Shown: positions 25,910 through 40,200 of the stretch, piece after piece
Position numbering within the stretch: position 1 is the first letter of the stretch
How the letters are laid out: each line of letters begins with the position of its first letter
Origin: Membranipora membranacea
Taxonomy: Eukaryota > Bryozoa > Gymnolaemata > Cheilostomatida > Membraniporidae
Direction: 5' to 3'
Length of the DNA: 64,000 bases
NCBI GenBank assembly: GCA_914767715.1
Contig: OU612065.1
Location: 27,280,001 to 27,344,000, forward strand
Program-made: the position numbers and the translations under genes
The notes under the pieces: model-generated
Told to the model about the DNA's origin: nothing
The model's database searches: none
What the model saw: the letters and a program-made list of their open reading frames with translations, nothing else

Positions 25910-27582
25910 CTATAGTATAAATGCAGCTTCACTATAAATATATACATAAAAATACAAGCATGCACGCATTCATAATATACATAGCTATTAGTACCATGCA
26001 ACTACTACCCATCATGATCTACCGCCCCTACATTTTTTGGCAGAGGGAAACAACTCCAGCCACTAATCGTCAATTGACTAATAGCAGAGAGTTTGGGATA
26101 TTTGGGATGTTTGGGTCCCAAACTCCCTGCTAAAAGCTAGTGGTTATCTTTTGCATACCAACAAGATATTTTCTAACAATAATACTTTTTGGCTATATAG
26201 TTTAAACTTTTAGACACCGCATTATATAAAAAAATTAATTAATTTGTAATTTTTTAGGAGTATTTTTGTTTTTTGAAGAAACAGTTGTAGTATTACAGTG
26301 GCGTTGATCGTCACTTTCGGCTATAAATGCGTGAAGCACACCTTTATGTTATCCCCACAATCTTTGGAATCATAAGAAAGAATAAAAAACTTTTCTCCCT
26401 CAATAGAACGTTTGAGATGTATGTTACTTCTGGTTGCTACAACAGCTTCCCGTTGTCTAAATCTATTTTATTTTCAATTTTGTCAGGTCTGATCTTGACT
26501 TATCAACATATTTATGAGATTTACTGTCCATCATAGTATCCGTGTCTCTCGGTATATTGCGAAAGCGTTACACGATACTATCTGGGATTTTTTTAACTAA
26601 AATTGTCAAGCTATATTTAGCGACAAAATGTAGGCATGTGCTAATTCATACAATTAATATTACCTGAATACAAATAGGTGGCCTGCCTCATGACATGGTT
26701 TGTTGACTTTGCAAGTCATTACACTCATAATCCTGTCTTTGGCACTTGTACAATGGAACTGTGAAAGCATAACTCCATGTTAAACCCATGTTTCAAATCT
26801 ACATACATCAACTTAGTTTTCGATGTGAGTGAAATGTTCAGTACACTGAGGAATCCTAAAATCATAGTTGATATGCCGGTAAGGAGAGAATTGGTACCTT
26901 ATACCTTATATCAATCAAAGTTTCTTGTTCATTTCCTTGGCTTTTTATTATCAGCCGATAATATTTTTTTCAGCATAATACCGCTTCTTTCTAATCTTCT
27001 GTATATTGATGCTTGGATATAGATTCAAGTTCACACTCAGTTTTATATCACAATTCACAGTCATCGGTTGATGCCTTTTTCACCAGCTGGCACAATTTCC
27101 AGGGGCGTTAGCACAAGTTTACCGTCAAATCTGTCTGTCATCATCTGAAATGCTATAGCTGTTTTCTCTAGAGACTCCCGATGACGTAAACTCCAAGTGC
27201 AAGTGATTTATTTCTGATCTTTGGTCATGCTTGACGAGTACAAACGCATTTACAGGAATGTTCATACAGATGAGTTGAAAATTCAGCGAGAAGTGAAAAT
27301 TTACTAGATTAAAGAAAATCTTTACACAACAGTATGCTGACGACTCTTGGGCTTTTGTACCTATACCCTTGAACGTCAAAGTTCTATTTCAATTATATTT
27401 TAATTCAATCATTTTAAAATATCAAACACTTGTTTAGTAACATCATTATATACCCGGGGGAATTATGGCAGTGTGAAGTTTTTAGATATAGCTGGTTTCA
27501 GTGAATTTTAAGCGTTGTCATGATATAATTTTTCATCTAACAAATTCAATACCATGATATAATTAATTTTATGTTACACCCA

Positions 27583-27600
27583 CCAAGGAGTTAACTCCTT
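27583..27600. repeat. 18-base perfect palindrome CAAGGAGTTAACTCCTTG
   Basis: The palindrome lies in ACACCCAC...GCACCCAC context. A related short hairpin, CAAGGAGT-TTT-ACTCCTTG, is at about 52204-52222. Two copies suggest a small repeat family rather than a regulatory site. Confidence 0.45.
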
Positions 27601-29215
27601 GCACCCACACATTTATGTCATGACATGGGGAATAAACAAATCTGGCTTGAGTGAAGGCAGATGATACGGAAAAGCAACATTTTATTTTATTCATTTTGGC
27701 TTAGTTCTATTTTTTGCTGATTTCTGTCCATTAACTTTATTTTTTTGTTGTTTATGTTTTTGACCCATCATGAAAAACATAAGTAATGATGAATTGATGC
27801 TGACAATAAGTAAATTATTATAAATGCAAAGTTTGGATTGGAAGCAGCTGTAGTTCTATAACAAAAAAATAACTTGCAACCATAAGCAAACATTGGGAAA
27901 ATAATTCACTCTGATTTTCCTCAACTGGCGACAACATTTTTCGTACTTTACTAAATATTTCACACATAAGAGGATGAAGCTCGTCTATATTACCGCTAAG
28001 TTTGTTATCACTGTAGAGGTCATTGATAACCAGTTATAGTGCAGCATTCTCATGAGATAATTAATTTACGATCGAAATTTTAACTCTAATGAAAGCTTCT
28101 ACGTGATCAGATCTCAGATCACGAGATCTGGGTTCCATTCTCGGTTCGGCATCGAGGGGCTCAAAGCCTCTAACTGGGCACGTATGATGCTTTTTCCTGA
28201 CTATCTATATAGATGTAGGCCATGATGAACCCTGGATGAGCAAAGTATTCATTTAGTCTGCAGATTTTTATGTGGAATTGTCCTTAAATCATTAGGGAGC
28301 ACTGTATGCTCTCTTCACTCAGAAATAAATAATTCAATATTTCACTAAATTATAATGGCTGTCTACAGACCGCTTGCTTAGACCCATTATTGCTCAACTT
28401 TTGCCACTCAGTAAGTTAGTCAGTCAATATGGCATTATGATATTTGCAGAATTCTTATCAAAATCATTTATTGGAGTTGTCTGTTACAGCATTGTGTGTA
28501 CAACTCATCCTGTAGATTAAATGCTCGAACATGACTCATTAACTGCTGCCCGAGCCTTAGGTGCAGTACACCGGTGGTTGGTCTATGTACTGTAGGGGAG
28601 AAAACATTAGCTAGTGTTTAGTTTAGCTAGTTTAGGGGTCATTTTATCGTTGCTTGCACTAATTTCATGCAGCTTAGATAGAGAGGGTGTGAAAATGTTA
28701 GCTAGCAATAAACGTTATATACTATTTCAAACATGTACACAACTTCAGACTTTTCCTCACTGATTAATTTAAATATCAGCACGTCATCTTGTTGTTAATG
28801 TTGTTTCCCAGCGCATTGGTCCCGTTATTGTCAGGCTAGACATAAATTCATTAAAACACACATATTTTTTTGGTAAAGATTGCTTAGCAGGTCCAAGGAA
28901 TATGCCCAGTTCCATTGAGAAAAATATTCAGACCCATGGAGATAGCTGTATTATTATCAGATGTAAAAGCTGTTTGTGGCTTTTAGAGCGAAAAAAAGAT
29001 TCCTCAAATAAACTAACATCACGATTTTACATTTTTTAACTTCACATTATGATGATCATGAGTGCCAAGTATTTGATTAATGTACATTGAAATGAAGGAT
29101 TATAATTCACTAATCACCTGGTTGCGATGCTCCTCTTCCTCATGATGCTTCAAACTAACATAACTAGAATCACATCATCATATCATCAAGGAAGTAACCA
29201 CCAACCTGCTTGGAG

Positions 29216-32200
29216 ATGGACAAAAGTCTGAAACGAGCTCTTCATGGGTAGGTAGTAACCACATTAACTTATTAGGTTGCCCATAATTGTGCTATGAAAC
29301 CTTGGTCACCATCTTTCTTGATTTCTATGATGACCAAGTCAGATGTATATTGAGGGAGATCTTAAAAAAAGATTACGATTTTTTTAGATTGAGTGTATGG
29401 CATATTATGATATCAGTGCCAATCATTCTAATGGGAATCGGAAGTTCTGTTTGCAATTATGGTTACTTTGTTGCCGACCCGAGTCTTAACCCACTTCAGC
29501 TCAGCAGTTTGACAGGACATCTGGGAGTAGGAATATGGGCTGGTGTTTTAATCATGTTTGCTGGAATTGCCACACTTGTCATCAAACAATCAATGTCACA
29601 TCAATAATTCATTCTCATCCCAAAACTATCTACATAAGGCAAGTTCGGAATTTTCAGGCATTGAACATTTGATTGACCTGAAGTATTCACTATAAAAGGG
29701 GTGTTATGTACGTTGCAGTGTATCCTGATTAAAACCAGGACAAAATGCAAAATGTATCCTCTCTTGTTATGTCTTGTGTGCCGGTGACTTTCGCTCCCCC
29801 GCACATGATTATGAGTTGAGAGCTACTTTTGTTGATTGCAGCGTATGGATCTCACATTGCCACCAAAAATCTGAAATCGGTATAGACCAGGCTGATATTC
29901 TTGACCAAAGAGCTTGGTAGCGTAAATATCTAAGCACGAGATACATGGCAATAATCTCTTTCCAGAGTGTATTTTTCGTTCTGATTATCAAACGCGATAC
30001 AAGCAATTATCAATCCTGTCGATCAGATAAGATGATTCTTTCTGCTAAGAATTTCCCTCAGAAAACAACAGAGTAGCAACAGTATCAAACTAAAACATAT
30101 TTCTCTAGCACATCATCAATATGCTTGTACAACCTATGTTTCCTACCCTCAGAAAACGTATGCAGTTTTTCATATTCTTTATTATTGTAGAGATGCATCC
30201 ATTCGATGATTAGCCTTCTAGGATTGCTTGTGGCAGCAGTACTTTTTGGGATATGTCTTTATTCAGCATTCCTGAATGATTTACACTGTCCCTTTGTCCC
30301 AGATGAAACCAATTATAATACAACCACTCTTAAGTTATGATAGACTCAGTTACTCTTATTATAGAAACTCAACAAAACCTGTTGATTGGAACGCTTATTG
30401 CAAGGTAAGCCCTGCAGTGTTAGAAATTGTTTTCAACCTATCTTCTTCTTGCTAAGTCCGGTGGCAGCCCCCCTTCCATTTACGATTTTGGGTGGATAGG
30501 GATTGACAGTTGTTACTGGTAGAGTTTTTCATGTTGATCACAATGGTAATATTGTACCTTACATTTAGTTGCTCAATAGGACGCTAATTGCCATAAATGC
30601 TGCTAGCAAAATGGAAAGTGATCAGAAAATGATGATATGGTTTAGAACATCAAGTGCTAAGTGCTGGAAATTTTCTTTTGATCACTCAACACAAAACCAC
30701 CATACAAAAATCAGGACTCTAATAACGTCAGAAGACAGTATTCAACGAGGCAGCAAAACTGAAAAAGTAGATTTGCTTAAATGATGGTTATATACAGGTG
30801 ATATAAGGGGGTATTGAAACTGTTGTTGACCACATCTCCGCTATTTATGGCAGGGGTTGTATGAAAACTTGTAGATTTTGGATGCTATCAAACCATATCA
30901 TCAATTTTTTATCACTTTCCCTTTTGCCGGCATTGCTCCCCCTCTACTGACACGCTGAAGGGAGTTTTTGGCAATTAGCCGCCTTTCGTACAACTTGTGT
31001 AAGGTACAATCTCATCATTGCGATTAGCATGAAAAATCTACCAGAAACAACTGTCAAACCCTATCCACCCAAAATCGTAAATGAAGTTCCATTTCTAGCC
31101 ACATTTTGCATAGACTGCCACCGGACTAGATGTACTGATTTATAAAGGTTAGCGAAATCAAGGAGTAACCCCTCAACGAAATGTATGATGAGTGTGAAAA
31201 TTTACTAACATATTGGCGCCCAACTGATTCAGTACGATGAAGGCAAGAATGCTTGTAGTACGTGCGGTGTCTTGTCCATTTTTAAGGTACGTGTGACGGG
31301 CGGTTTTTAGACAGTTATTTAGCCAATGTGTTGGATCTGATTGGCTGGTCGGTTGGTTGGTCTCTTTCCAACCCAACAGCCAATCAGGCCTGAGCCAACC
31401 ACATGGGTTACTGTTAAATCATTGTTGTGAAACCTTACAGTTAGGCCAGGAAGAAATGGTTTTCTTTTTACTTTTTCTTCTTTATTGTTGAGGCATGTAT
31501 GTGTCAAGTTAATATGTAGCGTTGGATTTGGGTCAAACACTGAGGACTTTGTCTGTGTACTGAGTGAGGCGATTAGGGGGCGATTATTGCGGGTATGCCT
31601 ATAGAAAAGTGAGGGGTAGACAGGCTGCCTAGTGAAATATTTTTTGTTTTGTCGAAAATCATATCTGTGTGTCGTCTTTTTGCCGTTTTATGGAGTGGAA
31701 TCAGATTTCAATTTTTCAGGCAATAATAACACATTAATAAGAAATCTATATAAATAAGCCATACTCTTGTACCAGTGACTACAGAATTGATAAAATCGTA
31801 TACGTGTCATGCAAGGAAATTTCCTTTTTTATGTCTAACGTTTTATTCGGCATAGAAATGAACTGGTGGGTCTTGATGCAACATTGATGGTTTTTGGGCT
31901 GATGACAATTTTCACCATGGCTGTATCTTTTCTCATGGCTGCTGCACCAAGGAGCTGTAGAAAGGTTTGTATGTGTGTTGCTAGGCACCAGGGTAGGAAG
32001 CAAGCTGTATTCAAAATTTGCGGTGATCTGAGTATTTGCCTCTTGAAGGATATGTTTTGTTTCCTGTATGTATTGTAGAAAGTCCTTTTAACGAAGTGCC
32101 ACTCACCCTTTTTACAGCTTTCTTGCCTGTAGTTGGTATGCTTTAGCAACTGCATAAAAATGATTTCCCGCGTGTTCCTCTTACTAACATCATGTTCTCT

Positions 32201-34615
32201 CCTGACAAGTGTACGTATGCGATGGATTATAATGTTTTATATATATATATATATATATATGTTGCTTTAGTTTTTTATTAGAAACAGTAAAGCGTATCGA
32301 ATAAAAATGTCTAGTAATACCTAATAATAATAATTTTAGTAATTTGCCAAACTTTTACTATCACAAACTTCGCCGGAAACCGTGTTTTTTTTATTACAGA
32401 TGTGCTTCAGTAGAAAAGGGAAAGTTGAAGAGAGCAAGGCTGTGGGATTATTATGGTATGCCATGTGTTGAAAAATATGCAATTCAATGATATCATGAAT
32501 ATATTTATAGCTTCTGCTATATATATATATAGAGAGGCTGTAAAATATTGCTCCGTATGTCAAAATCGAGCGGAAGAAGAATTTTCTAGACAATATTATG
32601 GCGTCATGTTACAACAGTTTACCAGCAACGCTTCCCTGCCCCTTCAAAAGAAACACTTATGACCAGATTTTTCCATTTATAGTCAAATTTGTTTCATCTA
32701 GTAATAAAAATAATCTAGTACTATAATCTATAATCTAATACTAGTGCTATAACATATATAAGTATAATCCTTTTTGATTGAACATATACGACATACTTCC
32801 CTTTTCTTTTCAGCTGGTTTCAATTGCTGTTTGTCATGTTTGACATAACATGTGGAACATTTTATACTACCAGTCAAGACTATCAATTCGATGTATTGTC
32901 TAAAGAATGGAACCTCAATGAATATGTTGGCACATTGTTGTGGTCAGGTGCCCTCTTATTCATAATCACTATGGTCCAGTTGGCTGCTAGCATAACGGGA
33001 AGGTTGCAGGACTATGTGTTATCCGTTGCTCTGGGGATATAAGGAGTGATTGTGCAGCTGGTAGTTATAAGCCTGCTGGTTGTTTCACCTTTCACTATCA
33101 ACAGCCTATGCTTACTCAACAACTCGACGAAAAACAAAACATGTCAGGTAGAGGTACATTTATATATAAAAATTTGATCTGTCTATAACAATGTCCCCTT
33201 TGCTCCCATGTTATTGTCGTTTTGCCCAGTACAGTTTTGTGCATAAATGAATTAATTTGAGGTTTATAGAGGGTAAACTTTTATAAAGTTTCATGGAAAC
33301 AGAGACAAACTTCAGTTTGACATGTATATTCCTGATATATTGATTTTTCTTTTCATATTTCATTCAGATTTATGGATATCGTTACCATAGTTTTAGGTAT
33401 CCTTCAACTGTTGACAATGTGTGGATTCACTGGTTGGTTTCTACACTCAATTCAGTTTGATGCTAAAGTAAGTTATGGAAACTTTATTTTGTTAACAAAT
33501 ATTTCTTTGCCTTGGTTTTCTCTGATTTCCAAACAACTTCAAATGAGCCTGAAAACCGCCGTTATAGAATTGTTTGTTGTAGCAAGGAGTCCTTGGTTGT
33601 TGTGTATGTTACAAGGTCTTATTTGATGGCCCTAATTGACAGACCCCTTAAGATCAGCCAGCTTGTGAGTGGAGGTGACCCTTAACCTATTACCTGTGGT
33701 AGCTATCAACTCTTTTTCAAAGATGCTGAGGGGTATTTTCATACTACAAGCAAACTAGAGTACTAGCGTTACTAGAGTAAACCTCCTGTATTTATGCTTC
33801 TGATCCAAACAGACCTGACTATAGGGCCTGTGTAGCGTGGGAAACATGCGTGGCGTGTGTTGTGCGTGTTGCGTGTGTGGAAATAATGACATCTGACTTG
33901 AAATGTTACTTATTGTATATTTTAGCGTGGCAGAAAAGAAAAGCCTTGTTCCTTTCTACAATGTGGTTTGGAAATAAAAGGTATGTGATGACCACCCGTT
34001 TTCATGTGTTTATTTATGTCAATAGAATAAACATTCTTCGTCTAGGTTTAAGCTAACATCAGTGTATCAAGTTAGAAATGTGCAACGATATATTTTGTGA
34101 TATTTTATGCAGATAGAAGCTTGGTACGAAAAATGTATTCATTCCATTTTATTCTATAAAACACTAACACAATGAGTCCAAGCTGGTGGTATCAGTCAGT
34201 CCTCTCATTTTAACCTGATTACCTCAGAGTGTATTGGGTTAATATTATTACCACAGCCCTGCTACTTTATTTTGGAGAGATGTAGGTTTGTGAGCAAACG
34301 AAATGTGATTTGTAAGTGTTAAGTATCGTATTTGCTGACATGGACCCACTAGACCCAATACTATGCATGAATATATTTTCACAAAATCACCATATCATAT
34401 TATGTATATTTTACACCCAAAGACTTAATATATACTAAGTCTATGGTTACATCTTCAACATCAGTGCAGAAACTATCTTTGGAAAAGACCCTGACAGAGA
34501 GACTAATGTGGAAGAAGAAGTCAACAGAGGCGGAACACATATCGTAGTGATTCAAAGATATATGGATGTGATGGATAAAATTGAATCCCAGCAGGATGAT
34601 ACATCAAAATATTAG
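29216..34615 (+). pseudogene. decayed copy of the double MS4A-like tetraspan gene
   Basis: Exons correspond one-to-one with the intact gene at 37234-42052: first helix pair at about 29388-29607, third helix at about 30191-30340, fourth at about 31854-31968, linker at 32400-32458, fifth to seventh helices at 32818-33142, eighth at 33368-33468, then a tail ending TAG at 34615. Lesions by comparison: exon 2 runs into TAA at 29605-29607 with no donor; a one-base frameshift near 30330-30340 meets TGA; the acceptor AG of the fourth-helix exon is GG at 31849-31850; an in-frame TAA at 33040-33042 falls within the seventh helix; and the start of the eighth-helix exon is truncated. A possible first exon (29216-29251) begins MDKSLKRALH. 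The helices are still well preserved, so inactivation is not very old, or a shorter product is made. No function is claimed. Confidence 0.78.
30455..31127. mobile_element. 673-base MITE-like element with long inverted ends
   Basis: The left end AGTCCGGTGGCAG mirrors the right end CTGCCACCGGACT. Pairing resumes over roughly 60 bases (ATTTACGATTTTGGGTGGATAGGG on the left, its complement on the right). The interior has no transposase-like ORF. It sits between two exons of the pseudogene and has no counterpart in the intact copy. Confidence 0.7.
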
Positions 34616-34769
34616 AAATAACTGAAATGCTAATAAAGGAGAGCTCATCAAATGGACATTGAGCGTGCCTGGTATTCTGTAATTCAATGGATAATTGAAA
34701 AACTTTACAGGACCTTGCCTCATTCTAAAGACGAAAGGTGAAACAAACATAGAAATATAAAATCCATCT

Positions 34770-35756
34770 GTAATTCGACGCTAGAGATGGTACTTAATTG
34801 TTAAAAATGATGACGATGATGATGATGATGATGGTGGCGATGATGATGAATATGATGATATCAAAATACTGTAATGTAATCTTTTATAGAAATAATTGGT
34901 TTAACTTTCTTTATTGTCGTTAGCAGATATATTTATACAATCCATGACTGGAAAACTGTGATCAGCTACTCAAATAAAGCTTAGCCTTGTATAAGGGTAG
35001 AGCTAGTATTGAAGGCCGATAACTCCAAGTGAGATATCAAATATCAAACCCCTTCTTTCCTGCTAGAAGCTAATTGCCTGAACAAACTTTATATGGTAAA
35101 TTGGGTAAATTACCACCGATGAGGGGTTGTCAAACTCGCCTTGATTTGAGCTTGCTTTGTGGCACCTGCTGAGTGTAGCCAGCACAATTCGTGATCAATA
35201 GTAGCTCCCTTACGACAGCAGTACCATGTTAAACCTGAGCCACCGATAACACACTTTTTTGCCATCATATTGCAGAGGTGAAGTTACGGTTCATTTTTAA
35301 ATTCTTGAGTACACTAATACTTGGCACTAGATGCACTGCAGGCCAACATCATCATTACGTATTTTATTATATCGGCTCCAGGCTACCAAGCTCAAAATCT
35401 GTTGTACTTCATGTGTGACTTTTCTTTTGTTGAAGGGTGGATTCTGTACATCCCTCTGATAGATATGAATTTCTCTTGGCTAGAAACAACGCTAGGGGAA
35501 AAAGTCAAGTCCCAACAGACATAAAAACATGAGAAATTTATATCACATTAGTGGCTTTGTAAGCTGGAAAGTTTCTCATACTAACTACGAATTAATGTCC
35601 GATATAATCTCCATAATTACAAAATGTACCATCAATGCCATAAAATCTTCGCACCTACGAACATTAAATTGATCGAATCCAATCATGTGATCTTCTTGCT
35701 GCTATGCTCTGCCACACTTTGACTTTTCATGTTCTGATTTGTCCAAGGAGTTAGAT
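34770..35756 (+). repeat. segmental duplication, copy 1 (3' flank)
   Basis: From TAATTCGACGCTAGAGATGG onward this stretch matches 42722-43764. In the last 430 bases I count about ten substitutions by eye. It contains a GATGAT tract (about 34808-34857). The match ends at about 35756 (ATTGAT). Confidence 0.85.
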
Positions 35757-37233
35757 TGATTTGTCCAACAAGATATTTACCAAGCTGGAAGCCAAGCTTA
35801 CTATTGACTGACTCTCAAGGCCCATAGTCTCCTCACCATCCACAAACACAGCTCTCCCACGTACCAGACCTGAAAATGTCCGATACGACCTGAACTGATA
35901 AAAAACTTTACCCTCATTACAACAATATGCAGGTGATGGGGAGCAACTTTGGAATGCAGGAAATTGTTGCAAAATTGATCTATGTTTCACTAGAAACGAA
36001 CGTGCAGCATGGTTTCTTATCTATTCACAATTTTACATATATACAGTAGGCAGTGGTAGATCATGTTTTATTGAATTTACCTGTATGTATGGAGCTTTTC
36101 CGCACTATATATACTGTTTACTGATAAAACCTATCCCTGTAACATGCATCCTGAACCCCCCCCCCCCCTCCCGTGTCAAAACTGTTCCTATTCATTAATA
36201 ACACATAGGATTGCTGGAAATTAAGATCAAACGGTTTGAAAAAAAAGCGTTGAAACCCATTCTTGAAATACTGATAGTAGATCGTGATGTCTTCAATTAA
36301 AAACCCCATCAACATATAAATATATTTATATGTTTATGAAAAACCATAGAGTTATTATATAAAAACTCTATGTGAAAAACCCTCAGGAATCCCACAACGC
36401 ATACCTTCCAGTGATTTTTGCTCTCTGAATTCTGATATTCACAGTTTACTCATTTTTATAGCTATGTTCTGAAAAATAATAACACGGTTGAACTCCTCCA
36501 TAATTTTGCACATGACAAGAAAGTTTATAGATTTCTCAAGCAAAACATGGGTTTTCAAAACCAGGTACCTAAAAAGGTGCTGTTTCGAGTGAGTAAATAG
36601 CATAACAAATATTGAGACCAACTTTAAATGTTAGAAACGCAATAGAATCATTGTGCATATCAATGAAATAATGTCAGGAAAGCATGGAAAACAGAAGTGA
36701 AAAATAAGTAAAATCAAACAATCATTTAGAACGCTTCAGTTTTGTTCACTTGCAAAATTATATACTCTTTGGACTTGTGTTTTATTTCAGTGAAGGCTCA
36801 ATGGTTGTTGTATTGAATAAAAAAGGCATGCATAGATGGCTGGTGTGTGCAGGGGAGGCGATCTAATCAAGCCCCGCTTGGATGGAGCCACCAGATGATA
36901 TAGCTGCTTTGTAGCCCTTGAATGTGTGAACCGTCCCCTTTGCTACAAAATGGACCAAGCGTGAAATCCATATTGTGATGCACCGTTGCACTGAAAACTT
37001 TTCATATTCCACTGTACAATGAAGTTTTAACCAGTTTTTGAAGTGACACGCTCGCTTTAAGATGTATAAAAGACTGGAACGTACTCTTCTAAGGTAAGCA
37101 GTAAGCATAAGCATGTATTGCCCGTGATTGAAGACATAAATCACAATTATTACTCCAGAGTTTTAGAGATGGATTCAGACAGTCAGGCAGTCAGCATGGA
37201 TGAGCGTGGAATTAAAAATGGCCAATTATAAAA
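35757..37233. other. spacer between duplicated tetraspan copies
   Basis: No exon seen. It contains a run of C at about 36157-36169 and presumably the promoter and 5' leader of the intact gene. An ATG at 37170 opens a short frame (MDSDSQAVSMDERG) that stops before the helix exon, so it is either a non-coding leader or an unrecognised first exon. Confidence 0.4.
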
Positions 37234-40200
37234 ATGTCATGTATTTTCAGATTGGGAACTTGGCATGCTGTTATTTCAGTGCCAATTATTCTAGTGGGTG
37301 TCGGAAATGTCATCCACAACGGAGACTTTGTGAACCTGAGAAGAAATCCACTGCAGCTCAACAGTCTGGCAGGTTACCTGGGAGCTGGAATATGGGCTGG
37401 TGTTATTATCATGCTGACTGGTATTTTAAATATCGTCATAAATCGATTGTTGACAGAAACCATTCCCAAACCTGATGACTACTATCTCCGAACGGTACCA
37501 GACGCAGACTGGGACCGTTGGGCCTCAACCCATCCGATCAAAGTAAGTTAGACGATACTGTGAAAAGAGGGGCTTTGACATCAAAACTGGCTCATCTTAG
37601 ATATTATTATCATGTATTTGTGGGATCACCTGAAACAATGCTGGCACAAGGTATGGGAGATATTCTTACCGGTTCGGTAAATCATGCCAAGTCCATCAGC
37701 ATGTAGAAGACTTCACTGTGTGGAGATGCAGTGTTCACCTGTTACACATGTGGCTTTTGTTTCATTATTTCATTATATTGTTTGGATATTTTAGAGACGC
37801 TCTCGATCAGTGATTAATCTGCTAGGGTTCCTGGCAGCGGCGGCACTTTTTGCGATATGTTTTCATTCAACCTTTCTCAATAATGTGCATTGTCCCTTGG
37901 ACAACTATGTCTTCAAAGAAGTGAGTAATTCTACAACCAGAACAGCCAGTTATTACGGGTATCGGGCTACTGACAGAACCACAACCACAACCGAATCTAC
38001 CGGTTATAAGTGGAATACTTACTGCAAGGTGAGAAAACTTTAGTCTAAGTGGTCAGACTGCTCATGAGTGGTTGATAATGTAATGCCACTGACACACATT
38101 GCAGCCGCCTAGCACTTAGACTGATCAACTTTGGATTCTGATCCTTCAATTGCTATTTATTTATCATTTAGACTTACAATATTGTGATATTTTTGCTTTA
38201 CGCATGAAGCCACACCATCAAATCTGCTGGGATGAATAAATAAAAGTCATCATCAATAATAGTTCTTTTCACTATGAGCTAGTCAGGTGTGAAGATTATC
38301 TGAAATTATAAGCAATATGACAACCAGACAGCATTCCAATTTACTAGGTTTACCAACAATGTTCCCAGGCAGCCCATCAGGCTCAAATAGGCACATAGGC
38401 TTGAATTGTTTTCAGTAAGCCTTTCAAGTAATGACAAAATTTGCGTATACTTCAAGTTTTGTGCCATGGAAAGTTGTATTTGTTTCATCTGTTTTTGTAG
38501 CTGAGGAACGAACTTGTAGGGATGGATGCGACGCTGATGGTTTTTGGACTAGTGTCCATCTTCACCATGGCAATATCATTTTTTATGACAGTTGCAACAA
38601 AGTGCTGTTTGAAGGTTAGTGAAAAAACGATGAGCTTGACTCATAGACTAATTAATGATGTTAATATTACTATTATTATTATTTAATTAATTTAATTATG
38701 GAATTAAATCGATCCTCCATACAGAAATCGCTATCAATTTTTCTCTTTTCCCCCCAACTTTTGCTGCAAATTTTTTGGCACATTATCGAAAACATCCGTC
38801 CAGGATGATATTGCCTGCTAAACAAAATAGTGTATATAAACCATGCACAAAATACTAATAATTATTGCTTAATTGAATTATTAAGTTTTCAGATTTCTCT
38901 CATTCCAGAACACTTCATACAACAGGTACCCTTGTTTTCTTGTAGAGGTGCTGCTGCTGCCAGAGAGTGAAGGTAAAGTATGATGGAGATGGGGATGGTT
39001 TATCTGAAGAGTAAGTTTCTAATAAATGGACACCGCAATCAAAAAAGTTTGCAAATAATATAAATTTTTGTACCTCTGTTGATGAGTAAGGACATAATCT
39101 TAGTCCAATATTTGCATGTACTTTGGAAGAGAAATGAAACAGATGATGTATGAGCCGTGCTTTGTTAGCTTGCATGCCCTATTCATTTAAAGTCACTCTT
39201 CTAAACGATGCTGGGTACAACACCCAAACACTATCTCAAATTCAGTTAGACGCTATGTGTGTTCTTTATATTATGATAAAAGCCCAAATGAACGTTTCCT
39301 CTTTAAACATGTCACTCACAACTTTATGTCTAACCTTGCCGGGTAGATTGATAAGTATGCTGGCACCAAAACAGGAGTCTGAACTGAGGTGTAAAATCTG
39401 TTGACAGCTTGTTGGTATCCACTGATATATATTCATGGATTAGGGAAACATACTGACCTTGATCAAGCATATTGCAGATTGCTGGAAACAATTTCTCATC
39501 TTTGATTGGTCTAAAAGTTCAGTAACGCTACAGCCAACCCCTTTTTGAAAGATCGTTTTGGGCCGTCAGTGAATGCATAAAGTTAAAGCTTCCAGAATTA
39601 TAAATAGATCCAATCACTGACACAAAGTTATATATACTGGTGTAATTTCTCCGCAAAAATTCATACTGTATTAGTGTTGTATTGAGCCAGCAAAAATGAA
39701 AATGAGCCGAGCCACTGAAATTTCCCTAAATTCGGGTACGAGTCGGGTTGAGTCGAAAAGAGTGCATGAAATGGATTTACATTAGACTTCATAAGTCGAT
39801 GTCCTACTCCTACACCGTCTTCAGATATCACAATTTAAAAGAATGATGGATATTCATCCACTAATCACTAGTGCAATTAGCTAATACTACATGTTAAGTT
39901 TGATTCAGTTTGTAATAAATATCATCTAGACATGATGAACTATGTTGAAACCAAGTTTCATCAAATTCTGTCAAGTATTTGTCGAATTATAGATGTTCAT
40001 AATTAAGCAGTTCATAATAATCACAGCAAAAGCATGACTAATAGCTACCTGTTTTATCATCGTATAGTCTCTATTTCCAAAATTACCATTTTATATCCAT
40101 AGCATAGTGGATAAGATCGTGGACTGTAGTGCACTAGGTCTCAGGTTGAGTCCATGTATTTTGACCATCACTCTAGTAGTTGAGACCCGTAAGGATGTAG

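Larger units (their letters stand above)
24135..29215. other. 5 kb intergenic region with short hairpins
   Basis: No gene recognised. It holds a near-perfect 13-base hairpin at about 24809-24841, a C-run at about 25746, an imperfect hairpin with arms 25819-25844 and 25879-25909, a palindromic stretch at about 26080-26140 built on GAGTTTGGGA/TCCCAAACTC, and the 18-base palindrome at 27583-27600. AATAAA at about 24641 may end the G-gamma transcript. Confidence 0.4.

Noticed and set aside
28100-28190. GGGTTCCATTC / GGTTCGGC stretch resembling a tRNA T-arm
   Set aside because: Neither arms nor spacing fit a tRNA, and no second copy was found in the window.
31835-32155. 106-codon open frame on the - strand
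   Set aside because: It runs antisense over the pseudogene's fourth-helix exon and intron; no motif.
35321-35524. 67-residue open frame repeated at 43325-43528, looking like a duplicated small protein
   Set aside because: Both start without ATG (TTG) and differ by several substitutions with no sign of codon-level constraint. The conservation extends equally into clearly non-coding flank, so it reflects the segmental duplication.
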